In this document: positions 19,079 to 28,542 of the stretch, in pieces
Position numbering within the stretch: position 1 is the stretch's first letter
How the letters are laid out: every line of letters begins with the position of its first letter
From: Pontiellaceae bacterium B12227
Lineage (GTDB): Bacteria > Verrucomicrobiota > Kiritimatiellia > Kiritimatiellales > Pontiellaceae
NCBI GenBank assembly: GCA_029432775.1
Contig: JAROAZ010000009.1
Location: forward strand, 124,001 to 188,000
DNA length: 64,000 bases
Reading direction: 5' to 3'
Program-made: the position numbers and the translations under genes
Notes under the pieces: generated by a model
The model's database searches: none
What the model saw: only the letters and a program-made list of their open reading frames with translations
Told to the model about the DNA's origin: nothing

Positions 19079-19636
19079 ATGGAAGAACTGGGCATAGAAT
19101 TTATTTTGGATGTCGTTGGGCAGCAGCTGCCTGCCGCAGGGGTCGAGTTTCTTATGATCGGCGGCCATGCAGTGAACCACTATGGCTACAGCCGTGCCAC
19201 GATGGATATCGACTTCATGATCGCAGCGATCGATGTAGAAACGGTTCGTTCCATAATGAAAAATGCCGGTTTTTTGAATATTTCCCAGTCTGAAAACGTT
19301 GTCTTCTTCAGTAATCCAGACCTTCCAGTGCGGGTGGACTTTTTGCAGGTTGATCATAAAACCATGCTTGAATTATTGAATCGATCCCAGCGGATTGAGT
19401 ATGGCGGACAGGAGTTAAGGGTGCCCTGCCTGGAGAACCTTATTGCCATGAAGTTGTTCGCCCTCAAAAGCGGTTCGCCAAAGCGGGAAGAAAAAGATTT
19501 TCCCGACATTGTGAATTTAGCCGTCGAGCACCAGCTGGATCTAGAAGAGACCTTAAAGCCTCTGTGCAACCAGTTTGCTGACGAAAACATATACATCAGG
19601 CTGGTTGAACATATCCGGGGGGCGAGCAATGCTTAA
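19079..19636 (+). CDS. Nucleotidyltransferase-fold protein (DUF6036/AbiEii-like)
   Basis: A 185-residue protein with a minimal nucleotidyltransferase signature: VEFLMIGGHAVNHYGYSRATMDIDFMI (GG followed by the D-x-D metal pair) and a later VRVDFLQVD with the third acidic residue. It continues with the helical block VPCLENLIAMKLFALKSG typical of this group. Members include toxin-like and antiphage nucleotidyltransferases (MNT, AbiEii) and many of unknown role. It overlaps a 58-residue gene by 8 bp, which argues for a two-component module. Whether it is a toxin, an antitoxin or neither is not determinable here. Confidence 0.72.
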   Translation: MEELGIEFILDVVGQQLPAAGVEFLMIGGHAVNHYGYSRATMDIDFMIAAIDVETVRSIMKNAGFLNISQSENVVFFSNPDLPVRVDFLQVDHKTMLELLNRSQRIEYGGQELRVPCLENLIAMKLFALKSGSPKREEKDFPDIVNLAVEHQLDLEETLKPLCNQFADENIYIRLVEHIRGASNA

Positions 19637-19805
19637 GTTTCCAATCCTTGGAAGAGAGCCGGAACCTCCGGTACGGAAAATGACATCGCACGAATTTATT
19701 CAGTATTGCGAGTTCTGTCTGGAAAATAACTCCCGCATCACTCCGGAAAACTGCCTCGCCCGTAAAACAGGAGAAGAGGCTATTAAGATTCCGTTCCGCC
19801 TTTAG
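19629..19805 (+). CDS. 58-residue partner of the nucleotidyltransferase
   Basis: Small soluble protein, 58 residues, starting at ATG 19629 inside the end of the nucleotidyltransferase gene (8-bp overlap), so translation is probably coupled. The core KMTSHEFIQYCEFCLENN looks helical and the end is EEAIKIPFRL. An exact palindrome (19639-19653) encodes residues FPILGR near its N terminus. No family recognised; short genes in this position are often the second half of toxin-antitoxin-like modules. Confidence 0.6.
   Translation: MLKFPILGREPEPPVRKMTSHEFIQYCEFCLENNSRITPENCLARKTGEEAIKIPFRL
19639..19653. repeat. TTCCAANNNTTGGAA palindrome in a small gene start
   Basis: Exact copy lying 8 bp after the ATG of the 58-residue gene and 3 bp after the stop of the nucleotidyltransferase gene. 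Confidence 0.8.
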
Positions 19806-19893
19806 AGTCGGTGTAGTCTTCTTTCTCGATCAGGCAGGGGATGCGGGGCACGGCGGGTAAAAACTTGACTTTATATCCCTTTGTACATAGATC

Positions 19894-20943
19894 ATGAATA
19901 TGAAAAGTTTTATATATGCATTACTGTTGTTCGGACTTGCTCTCAATGCGTCTGCCGCCATTAAAACCTGGACCAATACGAAGGGGAAAACCATTCGAGC
20001 TGAATTACTCCGGGTGGATGGCGATGAAGTTGTTCTTAAGTTCAAAGGCAGGGAAGTAAATCTGGCGATTAAGGAATTGTCGGATAAGGATCGCCAGTTC
20101 ATTCGCGAATGGGTTGAAGATCAAGATGCTGGAAAGCCAGAGGACTCCGCCTCGCCAGCCGTGTCTTCTGCCTCGGAACCGTGGCTTTTCGGAACGCTTC
20201 TGCAGTGCAACGGTAAAGTCCAAACGGTCGAAAAGGCACTCAGCCGCAAGACGATCAAGGAGGTTTCCCGCGAATTGGAAACTCCCCATTCATTGAAGAT
20301 AGGTCTCGCGCTTCCTAAAGGGTTCGATCCCTCAAAGCCGCAGCGGGTCGTGTGGGTAAGCGGGGCGATCAATAGCGCCCAGCAGCGGGCAAAAGGCAAT
20401 ATCGGAGCCATGAACCCCTTTGTCAAAACAGCTATCGCGGCGGGGTGGGCGGTCATTGCTGTGGATACCGACAACGGGAATCCCCGGAAGGAAGACAATG
20501 TACTGGATCAAGGCGGGGATCTGGCGGTTCAGACCGAGGGGATCGATGCTCTCAAGGCCGCGTGGCCGGGCTTTAAAGACTGGGAGTTTATCTCTGTTGG
20601 CCATTCCGGCGGTGCGAAAGGCTCCTTCTATCGACTGGGCGACTTGCTGGCTTCTGATTTGAAGGTGATCGGCCTGTACCTCTCCGGGTGCAATCAGAAT
20701 ATGACCGACAGCGCGAAGGAAGAAACGGGTTACAGCAAGTCCGACCGCCGGCGGGTCAAGGTGTGGATCAGCAATGGAGAAAACGATGGCATCTCTACGG
20801 TCCAGCACGCTAAGAACCTCAATCAAAGTGTCAAAGCCTCCCGCTATGGCGATATCCGCCTGGAACTTCATGCACGGGGGCATGTGATCGATCAGGAAAG
20901 CTATGCTCAGGCTTTGAAGTGGTTTGCCAATCCTGACAGTTAA
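19894..20943 (+). CDS. Secreted SHD1-domain alpha/beta hydrolase
   Basis: A 349-residue exported protein (signal MNMKSFIYALLLFGLALNASA). Residues ~22-75 resemble the SLA1-homology domain SHD1 common in PVC secreted proteins (IKTWTNTKGKTIRAELLRVDG, ending KELSDKDRQFIREW). The rest is an alpha/beta-hydrolase-like domain: nucleophile in ISVGHSGGAKG, acid in the ISNGENDGI region and histidine in HARGHVID. Likely an esterase or peptidase outside the cytoplasm; substrate unknown. TTGACT at 19867 may be part of its promoter. Confidence 0.72.
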   Translation: MNMKSFIYALLLFGLALNASAAIKTWTNTKGKTIRAELLRVDGDEVVLKFKGREVNLAIKELSDKDRQFIREWVEDQDAGKPEDSASPAVSSASEPWLFGTLLQCNGKVQTVEKALSRKTIKEVSRELETPHSLKIGLALPKGFDPSKPQRVVWVSGAINSAQQRAKGNIGAMNPFVKTAIAAGWAVIAVDTDNGNPRKEDNVLDQGGDLAVQTEGIDALKAAWPGFKDWEFISVGHSGGAKGSFYRLGDLLASDLKVIGLYLSGCNQNMTDSAKEETGYSKSDRRRVKVWISNGENDGISTVQHAKNLNQSVKASRYGDIRLELHARGHVIDQESYAQALKWFANPDS

Positions 20944-21112
20944 TCAGCAAGCGCCCCAATTGGTGGGTGATAGACCCAATAGTCCTGTTCGCGCGTTCCA
21001 GGGTCTGGAAACGGCCGAGCCTTTATAACTGATTCCTTAGGGCGTTGCCGTGGAGCGGCTCAACGGCTATTCTCCTTTTTCCGCTCAGAAAACCGCGAAA
21101 ACAGGACGTGCT

Positions 21113-22990
21113 ATGTCGCAGAATTTTAAATCTCACAGTTTAGTTTTATTCAAAAAAGGTCCGGCCCTCGTTGATCAGGTCGGCGATAAAATCGCCATTC
21201 AGACGGCCAATGGAAAAAGTGTCAAAGTCCGCCCGAAAGATATTCAGCTGCTTCATCCGGGGCCGCTGAAGAGCCTCGGCGATCTGCAGCAGACGCCGCA
21301 GGGCAATGTGGAAGAAGCGTGGGAACTGCTGCAGGGCGAAACGGTGGAACTGGCCGAGCTGGCCGATTTTATCTATGGCGAGGCCTCGCCGGTGACGGTC
21401 TGGCATGCCTGGCAAGTGCTGGAAGAAGCCGTTTATTTTACGGGTTCCATTGATCAGGTTGCGACCCGAACAGAAGCTGAGGTGGATGCCATTCTCAGCA
21501 AGCAGCGGGAAAAAGAAGAGGAAGCCGCCCGTTGGGATGCCTATTTACAGCGCGTCAAAGACCGCACGGTTCAGCCGGAGGATTTTCCTCACTTGAGCGA
21601 TCTGGAGCGACTGGCCTACCGTAAGGCCTCCATGAACCGCACCCTGAAAGCGCTCGGAATTGAAGTTACGCCGGAAAAGGCGCACCGGCTGCTATTGCAG
21701 CTGGGCTTGTGGAATGATGCCGTGAATCCCTATCCGGCCCGGTTTGATTGCGCCACCACGCAACCGGAGCTGGAGGTGCCGGAGCTGCCGGAAGAGCAGC
21801 GCGAGGATCTGACGGCGCTGGAAACGTATGCCATCGACGATGACAACTGCTCCGACCCGGACGATGCCATCAGCCTCGACGGGGAGTATCTATGGATTCA
21901 TGTGGCCGATGCCGCCGCGCTCATTAAAGCCGACTCGCCCCTTGATGTGGAAGCCCGGGCACGCGGCGCCAATTTGTATTTGCCCGAAATCGTCATCAAT
22001 ATGCTGCCCGAGCCCGTTACCTCTGTTCTGGGGCTGGGCTTGCAGGAGGTATCGCCGGCGCTCTCCTTTAAAATCGGGGTGGGGGATGGCGGAACGCCTA
22101 TTTGTTCAAAAATCATTCCGAGCTGGGTTCGTGTTCAACAACTCAGCTATTCTGCTGCGGATGAACTGATGGATAATACTCCTTTCCAGGAAATGAATCT
22201 CATCACCGAACGGTTTCGGGAACGTCGGATCCTGCAGGGAGCCGCCCGTATCAACCTGCCGGAAGTGAAGCTGAAAACCACGGTTGACGGGGAGCTCTAT
22301 AATCTCTCCGCCTCGCATGAACTCAACTTCAGGCAACCGGATGATTTCTCCGTTGAAATCAGCGACCTGCCGCGATTGAAAAGCCGCGACATGGTCACCG
22401 ATGCCATGCTGATGGCCGGCGAGGCGGTTGCAGACTTCCTCATTAAAAATGAGATTCCCGCTCCATTTGCCTGTCAGCCGCCGCCGGACGAACCCTTCAC
22501 ACCGGGAAGCATGGCCGAAATGTTTGCCTATCGCAAAAAGTTCAAGCGCTCCGGGCTGCATCTCGAGCCCGACTGGCATGCCGGACTCGGGCTCGAACGC
22601 TACACGCGGTCCACCAGCCCGTTGCGCCGCTACTCCGACCTGTTGGTTCACCAGCAGCTTCGTGCGTTTATTGCCGGTGAACCCTTAATCAGTGAAGCTG
22701 ATATGTTGGAGCGTATGTCTCAGGCTGAAGTCGGCGGGGGCAATACCGCCATGGCCGAGCGCCTGAGCAACCGGCACTGGACGCTGCTGCATATGCAGCA
22801 GCATCCCGAAACCATCTATCGCGGAGTGGTGGTCGATAAACGCGACGACCGGGGCACCGTGCTGATTCCGGATCTGGCCATCGATGTGAAAATGCGCCGG
22901 ATAGGCGATGTTGAACTCGATGATGAGGTTGATGTCCAGCTCCTGCAGATCAACCTTCCCGAGCTGGATTTTACCTGCCGAATGGTGTGA
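21113..22990 (+). CDS. RNB-domain exoribonuclease (RNase II/R family)
   Basis: A 625-residue 3'-5' exoribonuclease. The RNB catalytic block is AIDDDNCSDPDDAISLDG, with the metal-binding aspartates, followed by WIHVADAAALI and the RNB C-terminal block RSTSPLRRYSDLLVHQQL. An N-terminal ~200 residues replace the usual cold-shock domains and resemble the RNase II-like proteins of cyanobacteria and PVC bacteria. A short S1-like end follows (YRGVVVDKRDDRGTVLIPDL). ATG 21113 is chosen; a GTG at 21050 is in frame but the extra residues look non-coding. A near-palindrome lies upstream (20996-21010). Confidence 0.87.
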   Translation: MSQNFKSHSLVLFKKGPALVDQVGDKIAIQTANGKSVKVRPKDIQLLHPGPLKSLGDLQQTPQGNVEEAWELLQGETVELAELADFIYGEASPVTVWHAWQVLEEAVYFTGSIDQVATRTEAEVDAILSKQREKEEEAARWDAYLQRVKDRTVQPEDFPHLSDLERLAYRKASMNRTLKALGIEVTPEKAHRLLLQLGLWNDAVNPYPARFDCATTQPELEVPELPEEQREDLTALETYAIDDDNCSDPDDAISLDGEYLWIHVADAAALIKADSPLDVEARARGANLYLPEIVINMLPEPVTSVLGLGLQEVSPALSFKIGVGDGGTPICSKIIPSWVRVQQLSYSAADELMDNTPFQEMNLITERFRERRILQGAARINLPEVKLKTTVDGELYNLSASHELNFRQPDDFSVEISDLPRLKSRDMVTDAMLMAGEAVADFLIKNEIPAPFACQPPPDEPFTPGSMAEMFAYRKKFKRSGLHLEPDWHAGLGLERYTRSTSPLRRYSDLLVHQQLRAFIAGEPLISEADMLERMSQAEVGGGNTAMAERLSNRHWTLLHMQQHPETIYRGVVVDKRDDRGTVLIPDLAIDVKMRRIGDVELDDEVDVQLLQINLPELDFTCRMV

Positions 22991-23066
22991 TGCGGAATCG
23001 GCCGGAATGAAAACAGCTGATCCCCTCATTACATAAACAGGTTCGAATGCAGGTGTGGAGTTCTGA

Positions 23067-25496
23067 ATGATGAATAGAGACTTGCTCAAAATAACAACCA
23101 TTTTATTCGCTGTCGCCTGCACCGCTTTGGCGCACGGGGAGCCGCAACCGCGTTCCGTTCTGCTGGTGACACAAGGCGAGGGTGCGGGATGGCAGGATAT
23201 GGCCTATCTGGCGGCGGTTCCGGCATCCACCGTGGCGAACAACGGAAATGCGGCGGCCATTGCACTGGAGCCCGCAAATTCCATTCCCCGGGAGGTGGAT
23301 GACTATCTTCTTCGCTTCAAACCCGATTATGTTTACCATCTCGGATCCACTGCGCTGTCCCGGAAACCGGTAGCCGGCCTGTTGCGGCAGCTTTCCGTTA
23401 CGTCGGCCGATGCCGCGGCCATTGCACTTTCCTCCGTCTTCTGGAAATCCAGTGAGCGGGTGGTGCTCTGCAACGAAGATGACTATGGCTCTGCGTTGAT
23501 GGCCTCCACGTTGGCGGCCCGGTTGCGTGTTCCGCTTTTTTTCAGTGGAAGGGAAGGGGTGTCCAAAGCAACGGTAAAAAGAATACAGCAACTGGGCGTG
23601 AAAGAGCTCATTTTTATCGGGAAGGCGCCGAAGGGGATCCGGGCGATTGAGCTGAGCGACGCGGCGGCGGTTCTGGCCTGGATGAAGACTCAGAGATTTG
23701 AAACACCTTACTTTGCGTTGGTGAATGTCCGCGACCGCAGCGGCACAACCATTCCCCGCCTATCGCTTGCGGCGCCGTTGCTGGCTTCGCTGCGAAACGG
23801 CATGGTGGTCCCGTTTGATTTCGATATCCTATGGCGCGTTCCCTTTCATGGCACTGAACAGAAAGACGATATGCCGAAGGGCCAGAAGGCGCCCAGTCAT
23901 GGTGTTCTTGAGGTCCCGGAGGGAAAGGTTGCTTTTGCACTGACCTATGGCACAACCTCGGACGACGGCTCCCGCATTCGCTATACTGCCGGGGGGATTC
24001 CGGTAGGAACCTCCGGCGGCGCATCGACCGGGCCCTATCTCCAACTGGATCTGAATGCCGACGGCGCTTTCGACGGACCGGATGAAGGTCCATTCGACCG
24101 AAGTTGCTGGGTACCCCTGTTTGGCAAAAACTATCACCTCGATTTCGGCAACGGGCGGAGACATGCCGCATGCGACCTTTCCGTCAGCAGCGATCATGTT
24201 GAATTGATTCTCGGCGAGCTGCGCGACCTCTACGTCCAGTCGGGCATACCGCAATACCTTTGTCTCGTCGGATTCCCGGATGCAATTCCGCAGGCCATTC
24301 GCGATTACAGGACGTTTGACCTGACCTCGGATCTGCCCTACGGCAATGTGGACGACGACCTTTTCAGCGAAATCTCGGTGGGGCGCATCATTGGAGAAAG
24401 CGCCACCTTCGCCACATTGCATGCCAGCCGCATTGCAACATACGATGCGTTGCGCAGCGCCGACTGGAGCGGAAAAGCGGGACAGTCGGCCTGGGAGCAG
24501 ACCTTCGGCAGCCTCTTCGGGAATGCGGGGCTCGATGCCTCCGCCCGCCAAACCGTAGAGGATCTCAAATGGGAGGTTCCTCCTACGAAGAAAAAGAAGG
24601 GAAAGCGGGTGGACTCTTTTGATGCCGACTCACCGATGACCCACGTTGGCTTCCTCTCCCACGCGAATCATTCGTGGTGGAAGGGCCTGGGTGGAGCCTA
24701 CGATATGAATTCCACCACCTTGCTGGCGCCGGCCGTGGTTGAGTCCAGCGGCTGCCTGACCACGACGCTCGACTATGAGCCGGACTTCCGTTCGGTGGTG
24801 TCCAGATTGTTCCGCAACGGTGCCGTGAGTTTTGCCGGGCAGACCCGCCCCGGAATTGCCCAGCAATTCCCTCAACGGTCCGGATTTTGGAACGGGGTGC
24901 TCAGCGGCAGTTCCATTGGTGAGGCGCACCGGGAAACTCAAAATATGATGGCGCATATCGCCCTTGAAACGGAGCAGTCTCCCTGGAGTGGCGAATATTA
25001 CCAGCTGCAGATTCGTTCGCTGTTTGGCGACCCCGCCTTTACACCGCGGTCAACCCCGACCATGAAGACGGCACCCGCCCGGGTGGATGTGGCGGGCAGC
25101 CGGGTTTCCGTGCATGCGCCGGAAAATTGGTCGAACCAGGAAAAATTTGTTCCGAAGGATTGGAAGGAATGGTACGGAAAACCCCTCTACGTATTGCGCG
25201 GCTCCGGAGCCTATGCAACGTGCGCCTGGAGCAACAAAAAGGGACGTGATGAAGAGGTCGTCTATGTCAACGCCGAGTTCACCACCCGGAAACGGGTAAA
25301 ATCAATCCGCCAGATTCAATCACTGCCCGAGCCCCTTGGCTGGAATGAAAAATATACGGTCGATGAAAATTTCGACGGGTCACGGACCTACCGCTGGCGG
25401 GTGCGGTTGGTCGACTTCGATCAGGTTACCGGCACCATCGTAAACGAAGTCGAAAGCATCGACTTCCGGGTCGATTTCGGGACACATGATCGGTAG
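23067..25496 (+). CDS. Large secreted protein with a C25 (gingipain)-like caspase-fold domain
   Basis: An 809-residue exported protein (signal NRDLLKITTILFAVACTALA). Residues ~30-210 contain a Rossmann-like region with ALMASTLAARLRVPLFF and KRIQQLGVKELIFIG, recalling cell-wall-binding-repeat or C25 N-terminal domains. Residues ~520-650 carry GFLSHANHSWW and later VVESSGCLTTTLDYE, a His...Cys pair placed as in caspase-fold C25 peptidases. The end is beta-rich. It may be a secreted cysteine peptidase; activity is inference and no partner gene is adjacent. Confidence 0.55.
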   Translation: MMNRDLLKITTILFAVACTALAHGEPQPRSVLLVTQGEGAGWQDMAYLAAVPASTVANNGNAAAIALEPANSIPREVDDYLLRFKPDYVYHLGSTALSRKPVAGLLRQLSVTSADAAAIALSSVFWKSSERVVLCNEDDYGSALMASTLAARLRVPLFFSGREGVSKATVKRIQQLGVKELIFIGKAPKGIRAIELSDAAAVLAWMKTQRFETPYFALVNVRDRSGTTIPRLSLAAPLLASLRNGMVVPFDFDILWRVPFHGTEQKDDMPKGQKAPSHGVLEVPEGKVAFALTYGTTSDDGSRIRYTAGGIPVGTSGGASTGPYLQLDLNADGAFDGPDEGPFDRSCWVPLFGKNYHLDFGNGRRHAACDLSVSSDHVELILGELRDLYVQSGIPQYLCLVGFPDAIPQAIRDYRTFDLTSDLPYGNVDDDLFSEISVGRIIGESATFATLHASRIATYDALRSADWSGKAGQSAWEQTFGSLFGNAGLDASARQTVEDLKWEVPPTKKKKGKRVDSFDADSPMTHVGFLSHANHSWWKGLGGAYDMNSTTLLAPAVVESSGCLTTTLDYEPDFRSVVSRLFRNGAVSFAGQTRPGIAQQFPQRSGFWNGVLSGSSIGEAHRETQNMMAHIALETEQSPWSGEYYQLQIRSLFGDPAFTPRSTPTMKTAPARVDVAGSRVSVHAPENWSNQEKFVPKDWKEWYGKPLYVLRGSGAYATCAWSNKKGRDEEVVYVNAEFTTRKRVKSIRQIQSLPEPLGWNEKYTVDENFDGSRTYRWRVRLVDFDQVTGTIVNEVESIDFRVDFGTHDR

Positions 25497-25499
25497 GTC

Positions 25500-25865
25500 T
25501 TACGAAAGGAGTTTATGAACCTGTTCGAGCAGTTCCGGCGCAGACTGTCCCCGGGCAAAGCCGGCCAGAGCCACGCCCGCCGCGTGAACCTCTGCGCTTA
25601 GGATCTCTTTTTTGTTTTCCAGCAGGGCGGCCAGCTCATCTGTAGAAGCGGGATAGCCAAAGAGCTCAAGGTCGGCACGGATGGTCGAAAGTAATTCCTC
25701 GTGGGATTTGTTCTCGGCGAGTCCTTCTATGATTTGGAAGAGGATAAAGTCCGCAACCCGTTCGTCGCCCGATTTGCTCAGGCGATTTCTAAATTCGTCG
25801 TAATCGAAGCGGCACCGGGCACTATCCGTAATCGCGGCCCACACTAAATCTTCAGCTTGTCTCAT
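25500..25865 (-). CDS. Hypothetical 121-residue helical protein
   Basis: Soluble, mostly alpha-helical protein starting MRQAEDLVWAAI; no family recognised. It contains FDYDEFRNRLSKSGDERVAD and ends EQVHKLLS. It starts 7 bp after the stop of the PhnA-like gene, so the pair form an operon. An open frame upstream overlaps the neighbour and is not used. Stop lies 3 bp after the convergent C25-like gene. Confidence 0.6.
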   Translation of the reverse strand: MRQAEDLVWAAITDSARCRFDYDEFRNRLSKSGDERVADFILFQIIEGLAENKSHEELLSTIRADLELFGYPASTDELAALLENKKEILSAEVHAAGVALAGFARGQSAPELLEQVHKLLS

Positions 25866-25872
25866 CGTACGC

Positions 25873-26268
25873 CTAGTCCGCTTCTGCAATCTGGGCTTCG
25901 ACCTCTTCATCGAAGTAGGCCTGGTCGAGCAGCTCTTCCGCCCAGTGTTCGTTGGCGAGGCGTTTGAGCATCCGGGCCGACATAATCTGAACGGCGGGAA
26001 TTTCGGACCAGATGGCATTGTTGAGGCAACGCCAGTGATCGGCCTTCATGCGCTTAGGTTTTTCGATCTGCTCGCGGCAGGTTTCGCAAAGAAACAGGCA
26101 CTGGTCGGCAGTGACCACATCGGATTCCGGCGGCACTTCAAAAACAGCCAGTTTCACCCCGTCCGCTTCGCATAATTCACATTTGGCGCGGGATCGGCGC
26201 ACCAGCTCTTTTGCCAGAAAATTGAGTTCATTTTTTCGCTGTTGATGTTCGTCATATCCTCTGGCCAT
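25873..26268 (-). CDS. PhnA-like zinc-ribbon protein
   Basis: A 131-residue protein with two CxxC knuckles, RAKCELCEADG and LFLCETCREQI, spaced as in the N-terminal zinc ribbon of PhnA-family proteins (named from the alkylphosphonate operon, function unresolved). The C-terminal half is acidic (DQAYFDEEVEAQIAEAD). GGAG lies a few bases upstream of ATG 26268. First gene of a two-gene unit with the 121-residue protein. Confidence 0.7.
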   Translation of the reverse strand: MARGYDEHQQRKNELNFLAKELVRRSRAKCELCEADGVKLAVFEVPPESDVVTADQCLFLCETCREQIEKPKRMKADHWRCLNNAIWSEIPAVQIMSARMLKRLANEHWAEELLDQAYFDEEVEAQIAEAD

Positions 26269-26330
26269 TGTCCGTCTCCTTGGTAAGGCTCTTCAACGGG
26301 GATTTAATTGAACACCCGCTACGCTAAAGA

Positions 26331-26370
26331 TCGCAAAGACAGCAAAGCGGATTCTTCGCGAACTTTGCGA
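26331..26370. repeat. CGCAAAG-type inverted repeat
   Basis: TCGCAAAG (26331-26338) and CTTTGCGA (26363-26370) flank AGCAAAGCGG and TTCTTCGCG units in the gap between the divergent PhnA-like and DEAD-helicase genes. It is similar in style to the repeat at 3558-3618. No function is evident. Confidence 0.45.
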
Positions 26371-26475
26371 GCTTCTGTTAATTAATTCCTGATGAGCGGT
26401 ACTTTCTCTGACCGGTTCCGGATTGAGTTCTGGCGGCGAACGGCTAGGGTGTGGCGCATCAAACCAAGGAACACT

Positions 26476-27726
26476 ATGCCATTTTCTAAACTCGGACTTC
26501 TAGACCCCATGCTGCGTGTGGTGGAGGCGGCGGACTACCGCGAGCCCACGCCGATCCAGCAACAAACCATTCCACTGATTCTCGAAGGCATGGATCTGAT
26601 TGCGCAGGCCGAAACCGGGACCGGCAAAACCGCCGCGTTTGCGTTGCCGATTCTTCAGCGTTTGAGTGCCATCGAAACCGCTCCGCCGCCGTGTTCGCCC
26701 CGTGTTCTGGTGCTGGCTCCCACGCGCGAACTGGCTCAGCAGGTGGCCGGGACGTTTAACGGATTTGCAAAAAATATGTCGCATGAGATCGGTGTAACCA
26801 CGGTGATCGGCGGTGCGGATATTGAGGAGCAGGTACGTCAGTTGGAAGACGGGACCGATATTGTGGTGGCCACGCCCGGACGGTTGCTCGAACTGGTGCG
26901 TGAAAAGGATATCTTTTTTCTGAACCTGCTCACACTGGTGGTCGACGAAGCCGATCGCCTGCTGGCCCTCGGTTTTGCCGAAGAGCTGGAGCAGGTGTTT
27001 GCGGCTCTGCCGAAGCACCGGCAGAGTCTGCTCTTTTCCGCCACCTATCCGAAGAAGGTCATCAAGCTGACCGAACAGGTGATGGAGAACCCGAGCTATA
27101 TTAATGTAATCGGCGACGTTCCAACCGTTGGAAACATTGCCGAACGGGCGATCGAGGTGAATCGCGATAACCGGCGTGCACTGTTGCAGCATCTTCTTAA
27201 AGAGGAGCAGTGGGAGCATGTTCTGATCTTTGTCAGCAGCAAACGGGCGGCCCGCAATCTGGCTGCGAAGCTTTGCCGTAACGGCATTCAAGCCGATGCT
27301 TTCCATGGCGATCTCGATCAGGACGAGCGCACTGAGGTGCTCAGCCAGTTTAAGAGCCGCAAGGTTCGGGTGTTGGTCGCCACCGACATTGCCGCGCGGG
27401 GCATCGATATTCAGGACCTCTCCACCGTCGTGAATTACGACCTGCCGCGCTCGCCGGTCGATTACATCCACCGAATCGGCCGCACGGGCCGGGCCGGGGC
27501 TGAAGGCGTGGCGGTCAGTTTTATGGACTACAACGATATGGCCCATTTCGGCGTGATTGAAAAACGCACCAAAGTCAGCGTTGAACGCGAACAGGTGCCC
27601 GGCTTTGAGCTGACCGGTGAACCGCCGGTAAAGAAAAAGGGCCCGCCGCCGAAAAAGGGCAAGCGCCCCAGCAAAAAGGATAAACTCCGCGCCGCCGCGG
27701 CCCGCGAGAAAGACGAAGAGCGCTAG
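26476..27726 (+). CDS. DEAD-box RNA helicase (RhlE-like)
   Basis: A 416-residue ATP-dependent RNA helicase. Motifs in order: Q motif (YREPTPIQQQTIP), I AETGTGKTAAF, Ia PTRELAQQ, II VVDEADRLL, III SAT, IV LIFVSSKRAAR, V ATDIAARGIDIQ and VI HRIGRTGRAG. The tail is lysine-rich (KKKGPPPKKGKRPSKKDK), typical of RNA-binding extensions. Role: ribosome assembly or mRNA remodelling. ATG 26476 has AAGGA 5 bp upstream; an in-frame upstream ATG at 26392 lacks support. An exact palindrome sits at 27119-27133. The stop shares CTAG with the convergent nudC stop. Confidence 0.93.
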   Translation: MPFSKLGLLDPMLRVVEAADYREPTPIQQQTIPLILEGMDLIAQAETGTGKTAAFALPILQRLSAIETAPPPCSPRVLVLAPTRELAQQVAGTFNGFAKNMSHEIGVTTVIGGADIEEQVRQLEDGTDIVVATPGRLLELVREKDIFFLNLLTLVVDEADRLLALGFAEELEQVFAALPKHRQSLLFSATYPKKVIKLTEQVMENPSYINVIGDVPTVGNIAERAIEVNRDNRRALLQHLLKEEQWEHVLIFVSSKRAARNLAAKLCRNGIQADAFHGDLDQDERTEVLSQFKSRKVRVLVATDIAARGIDIQDLSTVVNYDLPRSPVDYIHRIGRTGRAGAEGVAVSFMDYNDMAHFGVIEKRTKVSVEREQVPGFELTGEPPVKKKGPPPKKGKRPSKKDKLRAAAAREKDEER

Positions 27727-28505
27727 GCCGAATGGCTGGCCAGATAGTCGTCGATCAGCTTGCGGGCGATGGTGGCTCTGCTCGGGATCTCGGGTAGCGT
27801 ATCCGGCGTATACCAGCCGGCGTCCTCAATTTCTTTGGGATCAATCCGGATTTCTCCACGGACATAATCCGCCTTGAACCCGATCATGATGGAGTGGGGG
27901 AAGGGCCACGGCTGGCTGGTGACATACTGAATGTTCTCCACTTCGATCCCCGTTTCTTCCATCACCTCTCGGGCGACACACTGCTCCATGGTTTCGCCGG
28001 GTTCGAGAAAACCGGCTACGACGCTGTAGAGTCCGGGCGGGAAATGATGGCCGCGTGCCATCAGCAGTTCATCGCCCCTGGTCACCGCCACAATCATGCT
28101 CGGGGAGATGCGCGGATAATTCTGGAGATTGCATTCCGGACAAACCATGGCCCGTTCTGTTTCCGAAGGTTCGGCTTTGGCCCCGCATCGCGAACAGAAC
28201 TGATGGTTCTCCCGCCACGTCAGGATTTGCGAGGCATAGCCGATCAGGGAATAGATCTCATCCGGGACAACGCCGAAAAGGGCGCGGACTTCCAACCATT
28301 GGAAACGGCCCGGTTCGTCCATGCTGCGTGAAACATAGCAGGCTTTGTTGTCCAGCGTGCCGAGATAGACGGCCTGTCCATCCGGCATCTGTTCGGGCAG
28401 GGCGTGGTCCGATTCCAGGGCCAACTGGCCGGCAGAATTGAAGAGCAGCATTTTAACGGTTCCAGAGTTTGGAACATCAGGACTGATGGCTGGGGTGAAG
28501 TTCAT
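27723..28505 (-). CDS. nudC: NADH pyrophosphatase NudC (NAD-cap removing Nudix hydrolase)
   Basis: A 260-residue Nudix enzyme that hydrolyses NADH and removes NAD caps from RNA. A zinc ribbon is visible (CSRCGAK and VCPECNL). The Nudix box is GFLEPGETMEQCVAREVMEE, and the NudC-specific motif SQPWPFPHS follows it. I chose ATG 28505, because the open frame upstream runs into an inverted-repeat element (28543-28619). Palindromes at 28290 (exact, encoding FQWLE) and 28460. Convergent with the helicase; the two stops overlap in CTAG. Confidence 0.93.
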   Translation of the reverse strand: MNFTPAISPDVPNSGTVKMLLFNSAGQLALESDHALPEQMPDGQAVYLGTLDNKACYVSRSMDEPGRFQWLEVRALFGVVPDEIYSLIGYASQILTWRENHQFCSRCGAKAEPSETERAMVCPECNLQNYPRISPSMIVAVTRGDELLMARGHHFPPGLYSVVAGFLEPGETMEQCVAREVMEETGIEVENIQYVTSQPWPFPHSIMIGFKADYVRGEIRIDPKEIEDAGWYTPDTLPEIPSRATIARKLIDDYLASHSA

Positions 28506-28542
28506 CCGGGAAAGAGTGGAGGGTAATGCAAGAGGCGTCAAG

